DNA of 64,000 bases from [Phialemoniopsis] sp. UDSM-2020 (Eukaryota > Ascomycota > Sordariomycetes > Thyridiales > Thyridiaceae), in assembly GCA_018873225.1 (NCBI GenBank), contig JAEILZ010000001.1, positions 248,001 to 312,000 of the forward strand, in the 5' to 3' direction. Each line of letters opens with the position of its first letter. The stretch's first letter is position 1. Positions 10,331 to 21,892 of the stretch are shown here, one piece after another. The notes under the pieces were generated by a model. The model had not been told where the DNA came from and did no database searches. It worked only from the letters and a program-made list of their open reading frames with translations. Both the position numbers and the translations under genes were made by a program.

Positions 10331-13300
10331 GATGATGTTCTGTTCATCAAGCGGTAATGTAAAGTGATGCTGGAAGAGTTTGTACGAGAATCTGCGGTAT
10401 TGTGATGTTGACTGTCGGAAAGTTGTGCTCTTCTGACCTACAAAATTCGAAACAGCCACCGCCTTCTTTATAGTAGTTTGAACAATAGGAGCGGTGTCTG
10501 ATCCGCAGTCTGCGCTCATCACGAACATTGTTGATCTACAGCCATTGCAAAGAGAATTCATGTCACTTCCGAAAATAGTTGGGGAAACAGAACGAGGGAT
10601 GAACGATCTTCAACATGAGGGCGATCGTACGTCACGATGGATGCGAGACAGCCCTTACCGCATTTTGATTCTCGTCAACTCTAATTCCGCTAGGGGTACG
10701 AGTCCAAATTTGGGGTTGTGGAAGTTGACTGATTTGACGTCAAGTGCAACTATGTTTCATAATTTGATCAACACTGGTCGGCATTTGAGCATCGAAGATA
10801 ACTACGGTGATGATGCAATATCCTTCAAATAAGTGCGACGTCTTCTCCGTTAATCCAGTCGCTTGCTCGCAAGCGCCGCAAGCGCATTTTCTCCGCTCGG
10901 GGGATCAGCCAGAGCATCACCCCCAGAGCAAGCGATGTGCTGTTTCTATTCTTGTAAATTGGAGCAGATCCAGAAACCCGGGATTTGCCTGTGAAAGCCG
11001 ACCGAGCTGAATTATGCTTGTTTTCTATGCTTCTTCCCAATCAGATGATCTTCACTGGTAGGCGTACTCGAGCACGACGAACTCGGCCTTGTAGTACTCG
11101 ACGACGCGCTTGCAGGCGAGGAAGGTGCCCTCGCCCTTGAGGTTGACGAGCTTGCCGCCGCCGACGGTGACGGGGCTCGACTGGCCGACGTTGACCGAGA
11201 CGCCGTGCTCGTCCGGGTGGGTGGGCGAGTAGGCCTGGTCATCAACCCAGAAAAGTGGGAACGGATTGACATAATTAACCCAGGATGTTTACTGGCGCCC
11301 ACCCCTGTTCCTCCTTTGCTCACCAAAGAGACTGCTTACTGCAGGCATCGGAGTGTGAATAAGCGCTCTTCAAGAGCCAGGGATGAGTGCAGCCGAATTA
11401 GTTAAGACGTCATGCGACACCCGCGCCTACACTGCGCCGTACGACAGGTTTAGAGAATGAAAAATCAGCCCGCAAATAAGGAAGGTGAGTGTGCACGGGT
11501 ATTTACATATCCCGAATCCTCTTGACCATCCCTACAGAGAATGAGCAAGCGTAGGTGGTCAAGGGTGATAAGTGTCTGCAAAAGGACCTCCTTGGCATAT
11601 CTGGAGCGTATCAGCCAAGAATTCTTGCTAATGATCACCTTCAGATGTCAAGTTTACGAACTTATTTACGAAACAGTTTCAAAAGAGGGTTGTGGTTGAT
11701 ATGATGATTTCGCGAGTTATCTATCAATCATATCACAACTGTTCTAATACTTCAAATACAAGAATGAAATACGCATTGCAATGAAGATTGAATTAAACGT
11801 CTGTAACTACCTTTCCAGGGTTATTGCAAGATGCGGTACGTTCGGTATTATACTTGCAGTTCGAAAATTGGCATTGCGAGACACCACTCATTGGTCTCAG
11901 GTGGACACATCGACGTAAATCTCCGTTCTGATTAGTACTACGTAGATTGGCTGAAACGGCATCCCCTGCCCAGGTCCATTCAACTTTCTTCAAGCCTTGA
12001 CCAGAACTAAGCGTCACGAATCGCCCTGCTGATCTGTGGCGCCTCAAAACATTGCCTCCTGATCACCAGGGGACAATTCCAAATCAATTATTTGGAAAAC
12101 GAAATTCCATGATCAGCAGAGCATTCTATCGAGGTCTAGTCCACCAGACTTGAGTCTTTCGCCCCAGTAAGCAATCGAGGCTTAAGCAGACGTCTAGTGA
12201 TCGACATGCACTACTGTCAAAGGACATCATATCTTTCCTTGGACCCTACATGCGTCAGCCTTCCTCGCTTAACCCTAGATCCGTCCGGCATACCGAGGAC
12301 ACTATTGAAGGTGGGAGACACAAATGGCGATCCTTGATGAACGCCTCAAGGTACTCGGACGAACACCGTGTGCGCCTCACATGAATGGCCGCGTTCTGGT
12401 TCATATGAACTTGTCTAATGTCCAACATTGAATACTTTCACAAGTCCGGTCCCAAGGGTGCGTCCGGTGTTTCCAAGGCGAATCAATGATTTAGTGGCCG
12501 GAATGGACCTTGCCGAGCAAGACACCGCCGGTTGACCTAGCGGATAGCAAAGAAGCCGTTGCACTAAAGGATGAACATTCACAAAGAGTATGATACTGCG
12601 CGCGTGTAAGTGGCTGGTTTGGAGGCGTTGGGCACATGCCCGTCATTACTGGTCATCGGCGCAGACTAACCATAGCCTGGGATAACAAATGCTGAGGTAA
12701 CAGTGCAGGCTTGTACTTTTAACGAACATGGCTGTGGTGGCTTGCCGTGACGTGGGGTATGGTGTTGTGGTGGTGGTCGGCGGAATACAGAAAAAGAAAA
12801 ATAACCCGAAGATTCTCGGGCCACCCACCGCTGTGGTCCAGATCGTGTGTAACCTGACCGACAGCTGAGCCGCCTGTCGTGACCAGTCTGGCTCATGGAT
12901 GTGACCCGTGCTCAACAACGACGTCGTTCCTTGGAATCTTACTTGCGCGTTGAATCTTTTGCAATATCGCACTAGGACGAGATTTTGAATTCGCAGAGTA
13001 CGAATCCTGGCCGCTCTCTCGCTGAAGTTTGAAGACTCAGGTTATCAAGACTTTATTGGCCAAGCCAGTTTACCAATAGACGATGTATGTGAACGTAAAG
13101 CATCGTGAGTGGATGTAGGCATTTTCTTCTCTTTTTCAAACGATAGGAACCAGTAATATTAAAAACTAAGAAACTCTAGAGAGACAATCTTAATTTGAAA
13201 ACAAAACACCCAAGCCTTTCTAATTTGTAACAGTCACTCAATACCGCAAAAGCATGACGATTCCTCCAGCAGTCGCCTGCAGTACCTCTATGCCAAGATC

Positions 13301-13333
13301 TGGAAGCGAACCTGAAATGTGATATCAAGCATT
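10331..13333. other. Gene-poor tract of about 3 kb
   Basis: I see only one relic (11052-11288) in this tract. Base composition is visibly more AT-rich between about 11.4 and 12.1 kb. A minus-strand frame at 11793-12047 has four cysteines (motifs CVHL, CQFSNCKY and SCNNPG) but no start, signal peptide or splice partner. The minus-strand frame at 12646-12972 has no features of a protein. No tRNA, no transposon ORF and no terminal repeats were recognised. Confidence 0.45.
11052..11288 (-). pseudogene. C-terminal relic of an unrecognised protein
   Basis: On the minus strand an open stretch of about 79 codons ends in TGA at 11054-11052. It reads ...VNPFPLFWVDDQAYSPTHP... then ...GGGKLVNLKGEGTFLACKRV... 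and ends VLEYAYQ. The 3' two-thirds uses almost only G/C-ending codons, unlike the AT-rich flanks, which argues that it was recently a real exon. An in-frame TAA lies at 11291-11289, and no start codon, signal peptide or convincing acceptor is found upstream. I therefore read it as the surviving 3' end of a gene, perhaps a secreted protein. I cannot name the family. Alternatively it is a last exon whose upstream exons I failed to see. Confidence 0.4.
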
Positions 13334-13878
13334 CTAACCACTAGGGATGAACACGCCAGCACCTTGGAGACGGCGGAGAACCTCGCGCTCAGATGGGGCT
13401 ATAGCTGTTAGTCGCAAACGCTGGATGAAAAGATAACAGAGGACTCACAGGGTCGTCCAGCGGCTACCGACTCGTCGAGTGCCGTGATAGCGTTAGTTTC
13501 CGCCGAAGCAAGGAATCGGGACCCTTGAGCGTCGTTGTAGTCGAGCATATGGATGTCGATGCGGATGCTGTACACTCCCGGCCAGGCGATGGAGAGATCG
13601 CTAAAGGTGAAGTACAATGATGTGGTGGTATTGTTCCGGCTGCTGCTTCCGCCCCCGCGACGGCCACCGCCATCAACCAGGACAGTGGCAGTTACAACAA
13701 CCGTGCCGCCGAGCTGGTTTGTGAGAACGTTGCCAGCTCCGTCGAGAAGAACGGCCTGAGCATAGACGTATGCACCTCCGTCCTGGATCCCCGATAGACG
13801 GATGCGGGCGACTGTAGGAGGGTATATCTGCGTCTGTGTGGCAACAGATGGTGGGGGTTGGACAACAATGGAAGCCAT
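13334..13878 (-). CDS. Compact velvet-domain protein
   Basis: Exons are 13878-13449 and 13398-13334 (complement), giving 164 aa. Velvet proteins are fungal transcriptional regulators that bind DNA through one beta-rich domain and couple development to secondary metabolism. Recognisable elements in order are IYPPTVARIRLS with an AVLLDGAGN turn, a variable loop rich in Gly/Arg/Ser, the core YFTFSDLSIAWPGVYSIRI (family pattern 'F-F-DL-V-x-G-x-Y-R-LR'), a DYND...ASAET segment, and the closing PSEREVLRRLQGAGVFIPSG (family pattern 'S-L...F-A-x-G-V-K-I'). The 50-bp intron is needed to reach this closing motif. There is no nuclear-localisation tail or extra domain, so it is far shorter than VeA, VelB, VelC or VosA. 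An alternative acceptor six bases upstream (CAG) would add two residues. Start ATG 13878 gives MASIVVQPPP. Family assignment is from pattern only. Confidence 0.72.
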
Positions 13879-16800
13879 GATAATGATCGTGGTAGTGATG
13901 TAAGGAGATGGACTCAATAAAAACAATGAGGGGTTTGTCTACGACTTGTGAAAGTCTGTCTGATCACAGGGATGATGAGGTAGACAGTGGGAGCATATCA
14001 TCGAATTCTGTTCGACTCATGAAGGACTTATATATCGGACTTCACCCTCTGTGTTCAAGATATTACACGTCGAGGCTTGACAAAAGGACGCCGCTTTGGT
14101 GAAATAGTTCTTGATGCCGGGCCGAGCCAACGCCACTTGTCTCGTCCAGAACCACAATGGCGTAGCTCCACGGGATGGAGTGCACTCCGTAGCCTGTACG
14201 GAGTATTGATGCCAAGAAGAGTGAATGCTGCGATGTCGTACTAGTAGTACAAGGCGAACCTAGAGGGTCCGATCCGGGGTGCCGGTCTCTGAGCTGGAAG
14301 AAGGAAAAGAGAAAAGCTTGTCATCGCTCGCTAGTGCCATGAGCTGAAGGTGCTGAGACAGCCTTGACCGGGAAAGGACTCCCTAAGAGGCGATGATGAT
14401 AAAAACTTTGGGATGCTGTACAAGGGTCAGTCACTACACCAACATCAGAAGAGACGAATAATGTGAACTAGTCGACGAGAGTCTTGCCTTCAAGCCCGCC
14501 GGTGCGGTTTCCGGTATCCGAGAACGCAAGGATGATACCTCGGCGGTCCCTTCCGGCAGGTCGCCCTTGGCTTAGATGCCGATCCCCTTCCCGGTCGATT
14601 GGTCCCTGCCGAAGGAGATTCTCGCCTTGATAATTCCAAATTCTACCCAGTCAGGTGGCAAGATCTAGACAGCCCAACGTTAGACATGGGAAGCGGCCGA
14701 TATTCCGCTCTGTCCTTCTTCCAGAACCTTTCAAGCCCAGTCACGAACGGTGATGGAGGCTCTTGCCAAATCATGAAGCCAAGAAAGCACAGTCCTTTTA
14801 TCATCCGAGGACGATGGGAAATGGATTCACGGAGGCTTCACATATCCCTGGCCCACAACGGGTCCTCCTTCGAATCCAGGACCGTGAAAGCTGCTCTTGT
14901 CGAGCCACAACAGTTCAGGGTGTTCCCCCACTGCGTCTCCGCCAGGGTGATCCCAGTAGAAGCTGAGTTGTTGGAGTGTATTGAAAGCAGGGATTGTTCT
15001 ATTTTTACAGGAGGGGATGAAAGTTGTCCATGTTTGACCAAGAACGGCATCGCATCTAAGTCGACACCCCGGATGCTGTCATATACGGAATTGCGCGAAA
15101 ATTTGACCATGTTTCGGTACCCCGTCATTAGACTGGAAGGCATGGCAGCGCATTTTAGGCTTCTTGTGGCCTGTCTCTCCGTTTACCGACATTTCGGTCT
15201 TATGTTCATGAAAAACCACCGCTATCCAGCATGCCTTGTTCGTAGCCATGATTGAAGCTACTTGATATCACAAAAGCAATGATATCCTGCGCGCGGTGTG
15301 TCCGCCCCAAGTTTCAGGTGCATTAGCTTGCCCCGTTCCTGGGCTCTTTCGACCTTTCATAGCTGCCGGCACAGACGGAATTGGGGTCTTAGAATGACCA
15401 GGGTGCCGTGGATGTGGAGGGGTTGTCAATGTAAGGAAGGGAAAACGTGTGGGGCAGCTCAGCTCCTCTGCGAATCCCTGCATGAGTTAGCCTCGATCTC
15501 GACGAACCTGTATGCAGGTCTCGATCATGCAGGGAGCTCTTACAGCTGAGTGGGTGGGAAAGGGGACATAAGCAGCCTTCTTTACAAGGGCCCCGAGCAA
15601 CGTTTCTGTGGCTGGTGCCGCCGTGTCGGGATGGAGCTCGACCGGTGAGAAAGTTGACTGGTCATTTCTTGTCCAGACCCCTGCAGATGACCTCACAGAA
15701 CAAGGACGTGCGCACGAACCATGTCATGAAGACTCGGATTCGACTTCAGGGTTCAAAATTCCACAGCTAGCGGCGATCGTCATGGAAGAGTGAGGATGGG
15801 AATCGTGAAATTTCGGGTAGAAATCATCCGACATTTGCAGGAGGTGTGATGGCCAGATGCGGTCATCGATGATCGACGTGTTTGCACCATCTATGTTTGT
15901 ACGGAGGTATGCATATCTGAACTTGTCAAAAATTGACCTAAGACATTAAAGATCTGCATAGATTAGCGAAACCTCGCTACCGGTGTCCTGGATTCCGCGG
16001 GGTTGAAGATTAGTATTGTCGGAGGCTGCAAAGAAGGCGGCTCTTTGTATCACAGCCCAGTGATTCACCAGCAAGTACCCGTGCGCTGGAATCTGCCGTC
16101 AAAGGCACGAGCCGCCGAACACACAAAGGCTTAAGTCAGACTCAGGTCCGCGGAGATGGCTCGTCTGGAGGTATCCAGATTCTGCAACGGGCGTGCAGGT
16201 CGACTTCCTGGTTGGGCTCCACGGCGTCATCGGAAACGTACTCAGATTCAAGGATATCTGGGTGATCGGCGAGCTGCGATGCGGACCTGCCATCGACGGT
16301 TGCTTGGCCCTACGCCCAGCTTTCTCGTAACCAGGTACGTGGGAACGCCTCAATCCCATTAGCCTTCCTGCAGACCCGACTACCTGCAGTGACACCACAC
16401 GTGCCTTTTCGTTATGACCTGCCGTGTGACCCAGGGAGGGACTTCATACAGCTGGCGAATAGGGTCCGTCCCTTGTTTCGGACAACCCTTGCGGTGGCTT
16501 GCCTCTCTGAATGGTTGGCCAGCGTCTGGGCTGGGCAGTGATGATCACCGGACAGGGGTGGTGCCGCGAGACAAACGCCTTGTCTGTCCTAGCCCATCCT
16601 TGGTAATTTCCCCACGAAAGGCAACTGTGATCTTTCGAGAATACGTTTCAGTCGAATGTAATTGACATTTTGCAGATTGTGTGGACTCTTTCTTGGCAGT
16701 GCGTTCTAGACCCATGATTGCTTGCACTGAGCCATAGCCAAGTGTTCGTCTCTCACGGGAAGTCCTTGTACACGCGGAAGTCGCCGCACGTCGTCATCAG

Positions 16801-16924
16801 GCACTGCATTTCCTGATACAGGGAACAGCTATGATGGGGCCATGTATCCTCAAACCCTGCTTCCTCCTCCCATCCTTCATTTTGATGACGCGGGTGCAGC
16901 GTCAACCTTGATTCTCAAAGAGAA
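13879..16924. other. Gene-poor tract of about 3 kb before the accessory stretch
   Basis: No gene can be supported. The longest frame is on the plus strand at 14599-15255 (218 codons). It lacks any family pattern and a signal sequence, and is crossed by a minus-strand frame of similar quality. The other frames (15298-15793, 16099-16398, 16414-16665) are short and patternless. The first few hundred bases should carry the promoter of the velvet-domain gene. Confidence 0.4.
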
Positions 16925-19034
16925 TCATTGCAGCAATGACGGGTCCTGGACGTCGAATAGAGAGCTCGGCAGCCAGATTGACGAGTCACCTTCGAATTGA
17001 AGCAGCCCAAGATCCGGCAAGTTCGGAAAGAGGTCACCTTCCACCTCGTGTTGGTCGCTATAATCGCCTCCTGCGAGCCCAATACTTTGTTGAGGACTTA
17101 GTAGATGAGCGGAAGAGCCTGGAGTGTGGACATGGGCGAGATCCGGTCCACGAGATTGCCGGGTCCTTCGCTGGCTGGCTGGGCTCGAAATGTCCCTGCC
17201 GGAACCACCCGCCAGGTCTCGACTTTTGGACTGGACATTCATTTGTCCTATGAAACTATGCCTTGACAGGATGTGATGCGGTGTATCTGTGGTCGTTGCA
17301 ATGCCTTGGTCCTCCGCTCCCATATGCCCGGCCTGCATGTGTTGGGCGGGCTCTGGAGTAGCTGGGCGAGAACTACCACGATTGATAAGATCGGCAAGAT
17401 CCCGTCGCTAGATATGTTAGTTTACTGTGTGTACAAAGACAAGTGATTATACGTACAATAAACTTGATGGCTTCGCATTCGAAGAACATGGTGCTCAGGA
17501 AAGCCTGGCTCTCTTTCACGCTGTCGAGCACCTGATCTCGGCTAAGCGCTTCGGGTAGACTGCGATGCAAATGGAACAGCATTCGAACACTCTGATATAC
17601 CGTCACGGCTGTATCAGCGTCCAGGATGGGCGACTGGGTCACCACTCTTGGCAAGACCCTGAATATCTCCATCATCGCCATCACACTGCCGAGACACCTC
17701 TGTTGACAGCTGAGAATGAAGTTGTGGTCAAGCTGATTCAGTACTCCTTCCGAAAGCGCTTCTTTGAGCCCTCTGATGACCAAACGATACAAGATACAGT
17801 GTGTGCCAAGCCAGGTCAAATGCACCGTGACAAAGGCGGAGATGCTTGTAGCACATGCATGTAAGCGAGCGTTCTTCTCTGTAAACGCGAAGGCTGGCGG
17901 CAGTCGTGCAAGGTACTCGCTGAGCTCCTTTTCCAAGGTGCCAACGTTAAGTTCAAGGTTGGAACGTAGTGAATTGGCGGCCTGTTTGGTGAACTGCAGG
18001 ACTTTGTGACGTAGGCTCATCATGCGAATGACCAACGCCAGAGACCCCAACTCGGGCTCAGAGAACGGCGAGGTCATTCCGTGAAGATCCTGGGTGGTCT
18101 GAGGTATGTCCAGCTTGTAGTTGCGGTCGTAGCTCGGGAGCTGGATGTGGAGAATCTCTTCCGGGCAGAGGGTGAAATCTTGATATCCACCAGCCAGAGT
18201 CGTATCGATCATGTACACCGACCACATAGCTCTCCTGCACTCCTCGCGAGCGAGGAAGCTCATTTCTTGATCCTCGTAATTCAACCTCAGAGCTGTTGCG
18301 AACCTGACAGCGATCGCTGTCAACATGAAAACCGCCGCAAACTGGCGCGAGGCAGCGCGATACTTGATGATTAGGATAAGAGCCTGGACTTTCCAGACAC
18401 TGGGACTCTCACGATCCTGTATGATGAGATCCTCAGCCTTGTCGACGTATCTCGGACCAGGGGCCTTGATGTCCTCCCCCATATGAAGCATAGAAGCTGT
18501 CAATCCGACAAGGGCAAGGGCAAGAGGCGACTCCAGGTCTCCAGCATGGTGTCTTTCCACGATAGAGGCTTGATGAAGAAAGGAAAACACAGGTATGTAG
18601 TGTATGTGGCGAAAGAAGACATCAATGGCCTCGCTAATAGTCGTACTGGAAGGGAACTGATCGTCGTCAAGAGCTGCAGTCTGCATGGCAGCCAAGTCAG
18701 TGACGCGCGACGCGTCCGGAGACTTGGTCTCGGCAGCAGATTGAGGGCGCAGATCCGGGTAGACACACTCGAGCCCCTTCACCGTACATCTTTGGCAGGC
18801 AGGCTTATCCCCACTGCATCTGGCTTTTCTGGTACGGCAACGCACACAGGCGTACTTGATGCGATGATGCGAGAGCGAAACGGCTGGGCCGCCAGAGTCC
18901 GTGAAGGAGCAATGCAGTTGGAGTCGGGTGCAAGGGCCGCAGACGGGTCCTTTGCTGTCGCATCGGACCTTTCGGCTTCGGCATTGGGAGCAGATGTATG
19001 GAGATTGCCTACTCCTGGACCTTGAAGACTCCAT
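16925..19034 (-). CDS. Zn2Cys6 transcription factor with two tandem zinc clusters
   Basis: Exons are 19034-17457 and 17407-16925 (complement), giving 686 aa. Two complete binuclear clusters lie side by side. The first runs from C15 to C42 (CSQCRSRKVRC...CGPCTRLQLHC) and the second from C63 to C90 (CVRCRTRKARC...CQRCTVKGLEC), joined by about 20 residues. Most fungal regulators of this class have one. A fungal-specific middle homology region follows (around residues 125-500: EAIDVFFRHIHYIPVFSFLH, WSVYMIDTTLAGG), then a low-complexity C-terminus. The 49-bp intron has a GTACGT donor and a CTAAC branch, and it adds 160 residues that a single-frame reading would miss. ATG 19034 gives MESSRSRSRQSPY; an upstream in-frame TTG is not a likely start. 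It is probably the pathway regulator of the adjacent transporter/sulfatase genes. Confidence 0.93.
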
Positions 19035-19474
19035 GGTTGGGGGCGAGATGGGTTGGATAGTGAACAAAGGTGCTGAGTTGAGGTGGAGCGAAGAGTTCGT
19101 TAATCATAAGAAGTGGGGACAAGGATTTACACATTCTTAAGTAATTCCCCGCACGCACGCAAGGACATGCAGTCTACAGAGATAATTTATGACAAAACCA
19201 GTGCAAAACTAGCGCTTGTCAGTTCCGAGAGAAGTCCTCCTCGCTCGACCGAGGCTTCTTGGCCCGTCCAAATGATAGCTTAACTCTGCACGTGGCCTAA
19301 AGGACTGCGAATGGTCGAAGAGTTTTTAATTAACGTGACTGCCACTAATGCTTGTCAGATTCGTTATGGTTCTTGACTATGCACGATGTCTGAAGGACAA
19401 TGATGGACCCCGTTAATCACTCTACATGACTCTATGGCAAGTTGACTACCAGGCTTATCTTTATCTTTCGGCCT
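19035..19474. promoter_or_regulatory. Promoter region of the tandem-zinc regulator
   Basis: This 440-bp gap separates two minus-strand genes, the end of the MFS transporter and the start of the regulator. No frame with coding character is present apart from extensions of the neighbours. Confidence 0.45.
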
Positions 19475-21408
19475 TTAGGCCGTCTCCTTCTTCCCTGCAT
19501 CAATGTGAATAGAATCAGGCGCATCCTCTTCGTTTCCCTTGTTTGTGCTGGTAGTATTCGTATCCAGCTTGACTCCTCGGAACTTACGCAAGGGCGCTCC
19601 GGATTCAAAGAGCCAATCAATCTCTTCCAGAGAGCGGCCGGATACATCTGGTACGCAGAAGAAAATGAAGACGATCGAGACTACAGCAATGGAACCAAAA
19701 ATGAAGCCAACTTTGGACCTGAGGGCGGCATAGGGAGGGTCGAGAAGGTATGGTATCGAGAAGGATACGGTGAACCTTGCTGGTTGTTAGCACCAAAGCG
19801 TCTGATTGTCTAAGACGGCAGGGAAGGATACTTACTGGACAGCAATGTTGATCACGGACGCCGTTCGATAGGTCATGTCTCTTGACCGAGTGCTCGGGAT
19901 CTCTGCGCTCAGGATGTGGGCACTGGGCGCCCAGCCGAGAGAGTAACCAAAAGTCGACAGCACCATCATGGCCACTATCCCGGCTTTGATGCTATCGGAA
20001 GGCGAGGGTGCAGTTCCTAGGCCGCCCATAGTCATCAACGACGCAACCTGGATACTTGCTCCGACGAGCAGTTGAAACCTGTCACCTTCTTAGTACTTGA
20101 TACCATCGTAGTGAGGGTAATGTCATACCTTCGGCCCAGTCTGTCTGTGAGAGCCATGGCTAAGACCGCAGTGCAGACGTTAACGACGGCGATCATGATC
20201 GTAACTGTGAAGGGGTTGATGGTGCCGAGTGACTTCGCAAACAGCGCTCCGTAGATGGAGGTGAAGATTTGACCAGTTGACTTTATGGTCGCCATTAGCA
20301 TTCTTTCTGAATTTGTCTCCCGGTTTAGGGCCTGCGACATACCTGAAGGAAGATGTTTGCTCCAATCACAATTCCCGTTCGCTTCAGCTGTTTACCCCGG
20401 AAGATATCCCAGAAAGTACCCTTCTCTTCTTCGTGCTCTATTCCACTGACAATCTGTGCAAACTCGGCATTGATCTCTTCGTCGGTGAACTTTCCGGCTC
20501 GGAGGAGTTGTAGGGTCTTGAGTGCTTCTTCGCGGCGATCTTTCATGACTAACCATCTGGGAGACTGGATGGTAAGTCAGCAAAGATTCCTTGAAGATGA
20601 CGTAGAAGTTGACTTACCTCCGGAATAAACCAGACACAGGCAGCGACAAAGGTGGGCACGACGTAGAACAGTCCGTACGGGATGAGGAACGCCTTGTCGT
20701 CCTTCATCGAGCCAGTCGCGCGGGCTACGATGTTGATGATCAGACCCCCAAGCTGGCGCATCAGGTTAGTATCGGTGAAGATGTTTCGGTTCGTCTAATG
20801 CTTACATAGAGGCTGACTTGGTATGTGCCGACAATGAAACCTCGAGATCGCGGTGGGGTGACCTCGGATTGGTAAACAGGTACAACAGCGAGCTCCATGC
20901 CGATATAGATATCTGATGACCGATTAGCCTTCCTGTCGAGTCGAGACGAAGGGTTCTCCTACAATTGAGTACGCGTGCCACCAGTATTTGGTCCCGGTTC
21001 TTCGAAGTAATGACGATCGTGGCCGCGACGCAGGCCCAGATGCTCATGGAGAAGACACACATCCGTCTGCCGAATCGCTTGCTGACGTAGCTTCCGATGA
21101 TCACTCCTAGTACCCGGTCGCTTGCATCAGTATCTAGTTGCCTGCGCGATTCGGTGTCACTTACCTGCAGCCTGTCCCATGTAATTGAACCCATTGAAGA
21201 AGGCAGTCCAGGACGGTTCGAGTTTCCAAATCTTCTTCTGAGGATCCCATACGCCGAATTTGCGGGCAAAGGAATCCATTGCCTGGGTTGATGCAAAACC
21301 CTGTTGATCGAACCCAAAGTTGAACTGCGAGATCGCTATCAACAGCACGGCAAGGGTCAGCCGCGTGTTGAAGCTCTCGCGAAGAGCAAGGTGGCCGAAA
21401 CCGAACAT
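19475..21408 (-). CDS. MFS sugar-porter family transporter (first of two)
   Basis: There are eight exons (complement): 21408-21165, 21106-20963, 20912-20806, 20752-20618, 20564-20343, 20280-20129, 20078-19836 and 19775-19475. They total 515 aa, normal for a fungal hexose/oligosaccharide proton symporter of the plasma membrane. Sugar-porter motifs appear in order: FGFDQQGFAS in TM1, SKRFGRR in loop 2-3, RVLNYIYIGMELAVVPVYQSE in TM4-5, PESPR (created by the 20565-20617 splice), DRLGRR in loop 8-9, and the C-terminal PDVSGRSLEEIDWLF. All seven introns are 50-62 bp with canonical ends, except that the acceptors of introns 5 and 7 are AAG. The frame closes exactly, so the gene is intact although it looks broken in any single frame. 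It is divergent from the sulfatase gene. The substrate is not readable from sequence. Confidence 0.92.
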
Positions 21409-21892
21409 GGCTGTAAATCAGATGGGGGGCGTTGAGATGGTAAGTGGTCGGATATCGAGTAAGGAACAAGGACTTTCTCTTGACTGGCTATTCAGCAGAT
21501 CAAGACATGGTCTGTTGATGCTCTCCTTTATGTGTTCGCGATGGCACGGGGTAAAAATCCCCATACCCCACAAAGCGGGACACGAGCGGGTGCCGAGCGC
21601 GGAGCCCCGAGCATCTGGCGGAAGCCCCGAGCAACTAGACCGCCAGCGGGGCCCTTCCATTGGACAGCACAGCGTACTAGGACAATAGCTTGAAGAGAAC
21701 CCTGGTGTAAAAGGCGGATATCGGAGGGCCGACAGGTCGTGGCCGTGTTCGGCTTCCGCTGACCTTAGCACCATGGCATCACCCCTCACATAAAGATTTC
21801 GCATGGAATTCTTTAACCCCTTTTCGTCACCCGCCACATAGCGCAACCTTGCCGAGCTCTGTTTGATATTGCAAGACGTCAAAGGAACTAAT
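21409..21892. promoter_or_regulatory. Shared promoter of MFS transporter and sulfatase with CGG repeats
   Basis: The two genes diverge from this 484-bp region. A near-perfect direct repeat, CGGAGCCCCGAGCA at 21600-21613 and CGGAAGCCCCGAGCA at 21619-21633, overlaps an inverted repeat. The inverted-repeat arms are CTGGCGG at 21615-21621 and CCGCCAG at 21640-21646, forming CGG-N18-CCG. CGG triplets in direct or inverted arrangement are the usual recognition elements of Zn2Cys6 dimers, and three such regulators are encoded nearby. Binding itself is inference. Confidence 0.5.

Noticed and set aside
11793..12047. Cys-containing minus-strand frame in the gene-poor tract
   Set aside because: No ATG, no signal peptide and no upstream exon could be joined. 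It could be a decayed small secreted protein, but the evidence is too thin to list.
14599..15255. 218-codon plus-strand frame
   Set aside because: No family pattern, no signal peptide or repeat structure, no matching splice sites, and it is crossed by a similar-quality minus-strand frame. It may be chance.
19475..21408. Idea that the first MFS gene is a pseudogene because its frame breaks seven times
   Set aside because: All breaks are explained by short introns with canonical donors and AG acceptors, and the joined 1548-nt CDS is open with all sugar-porter motifs.
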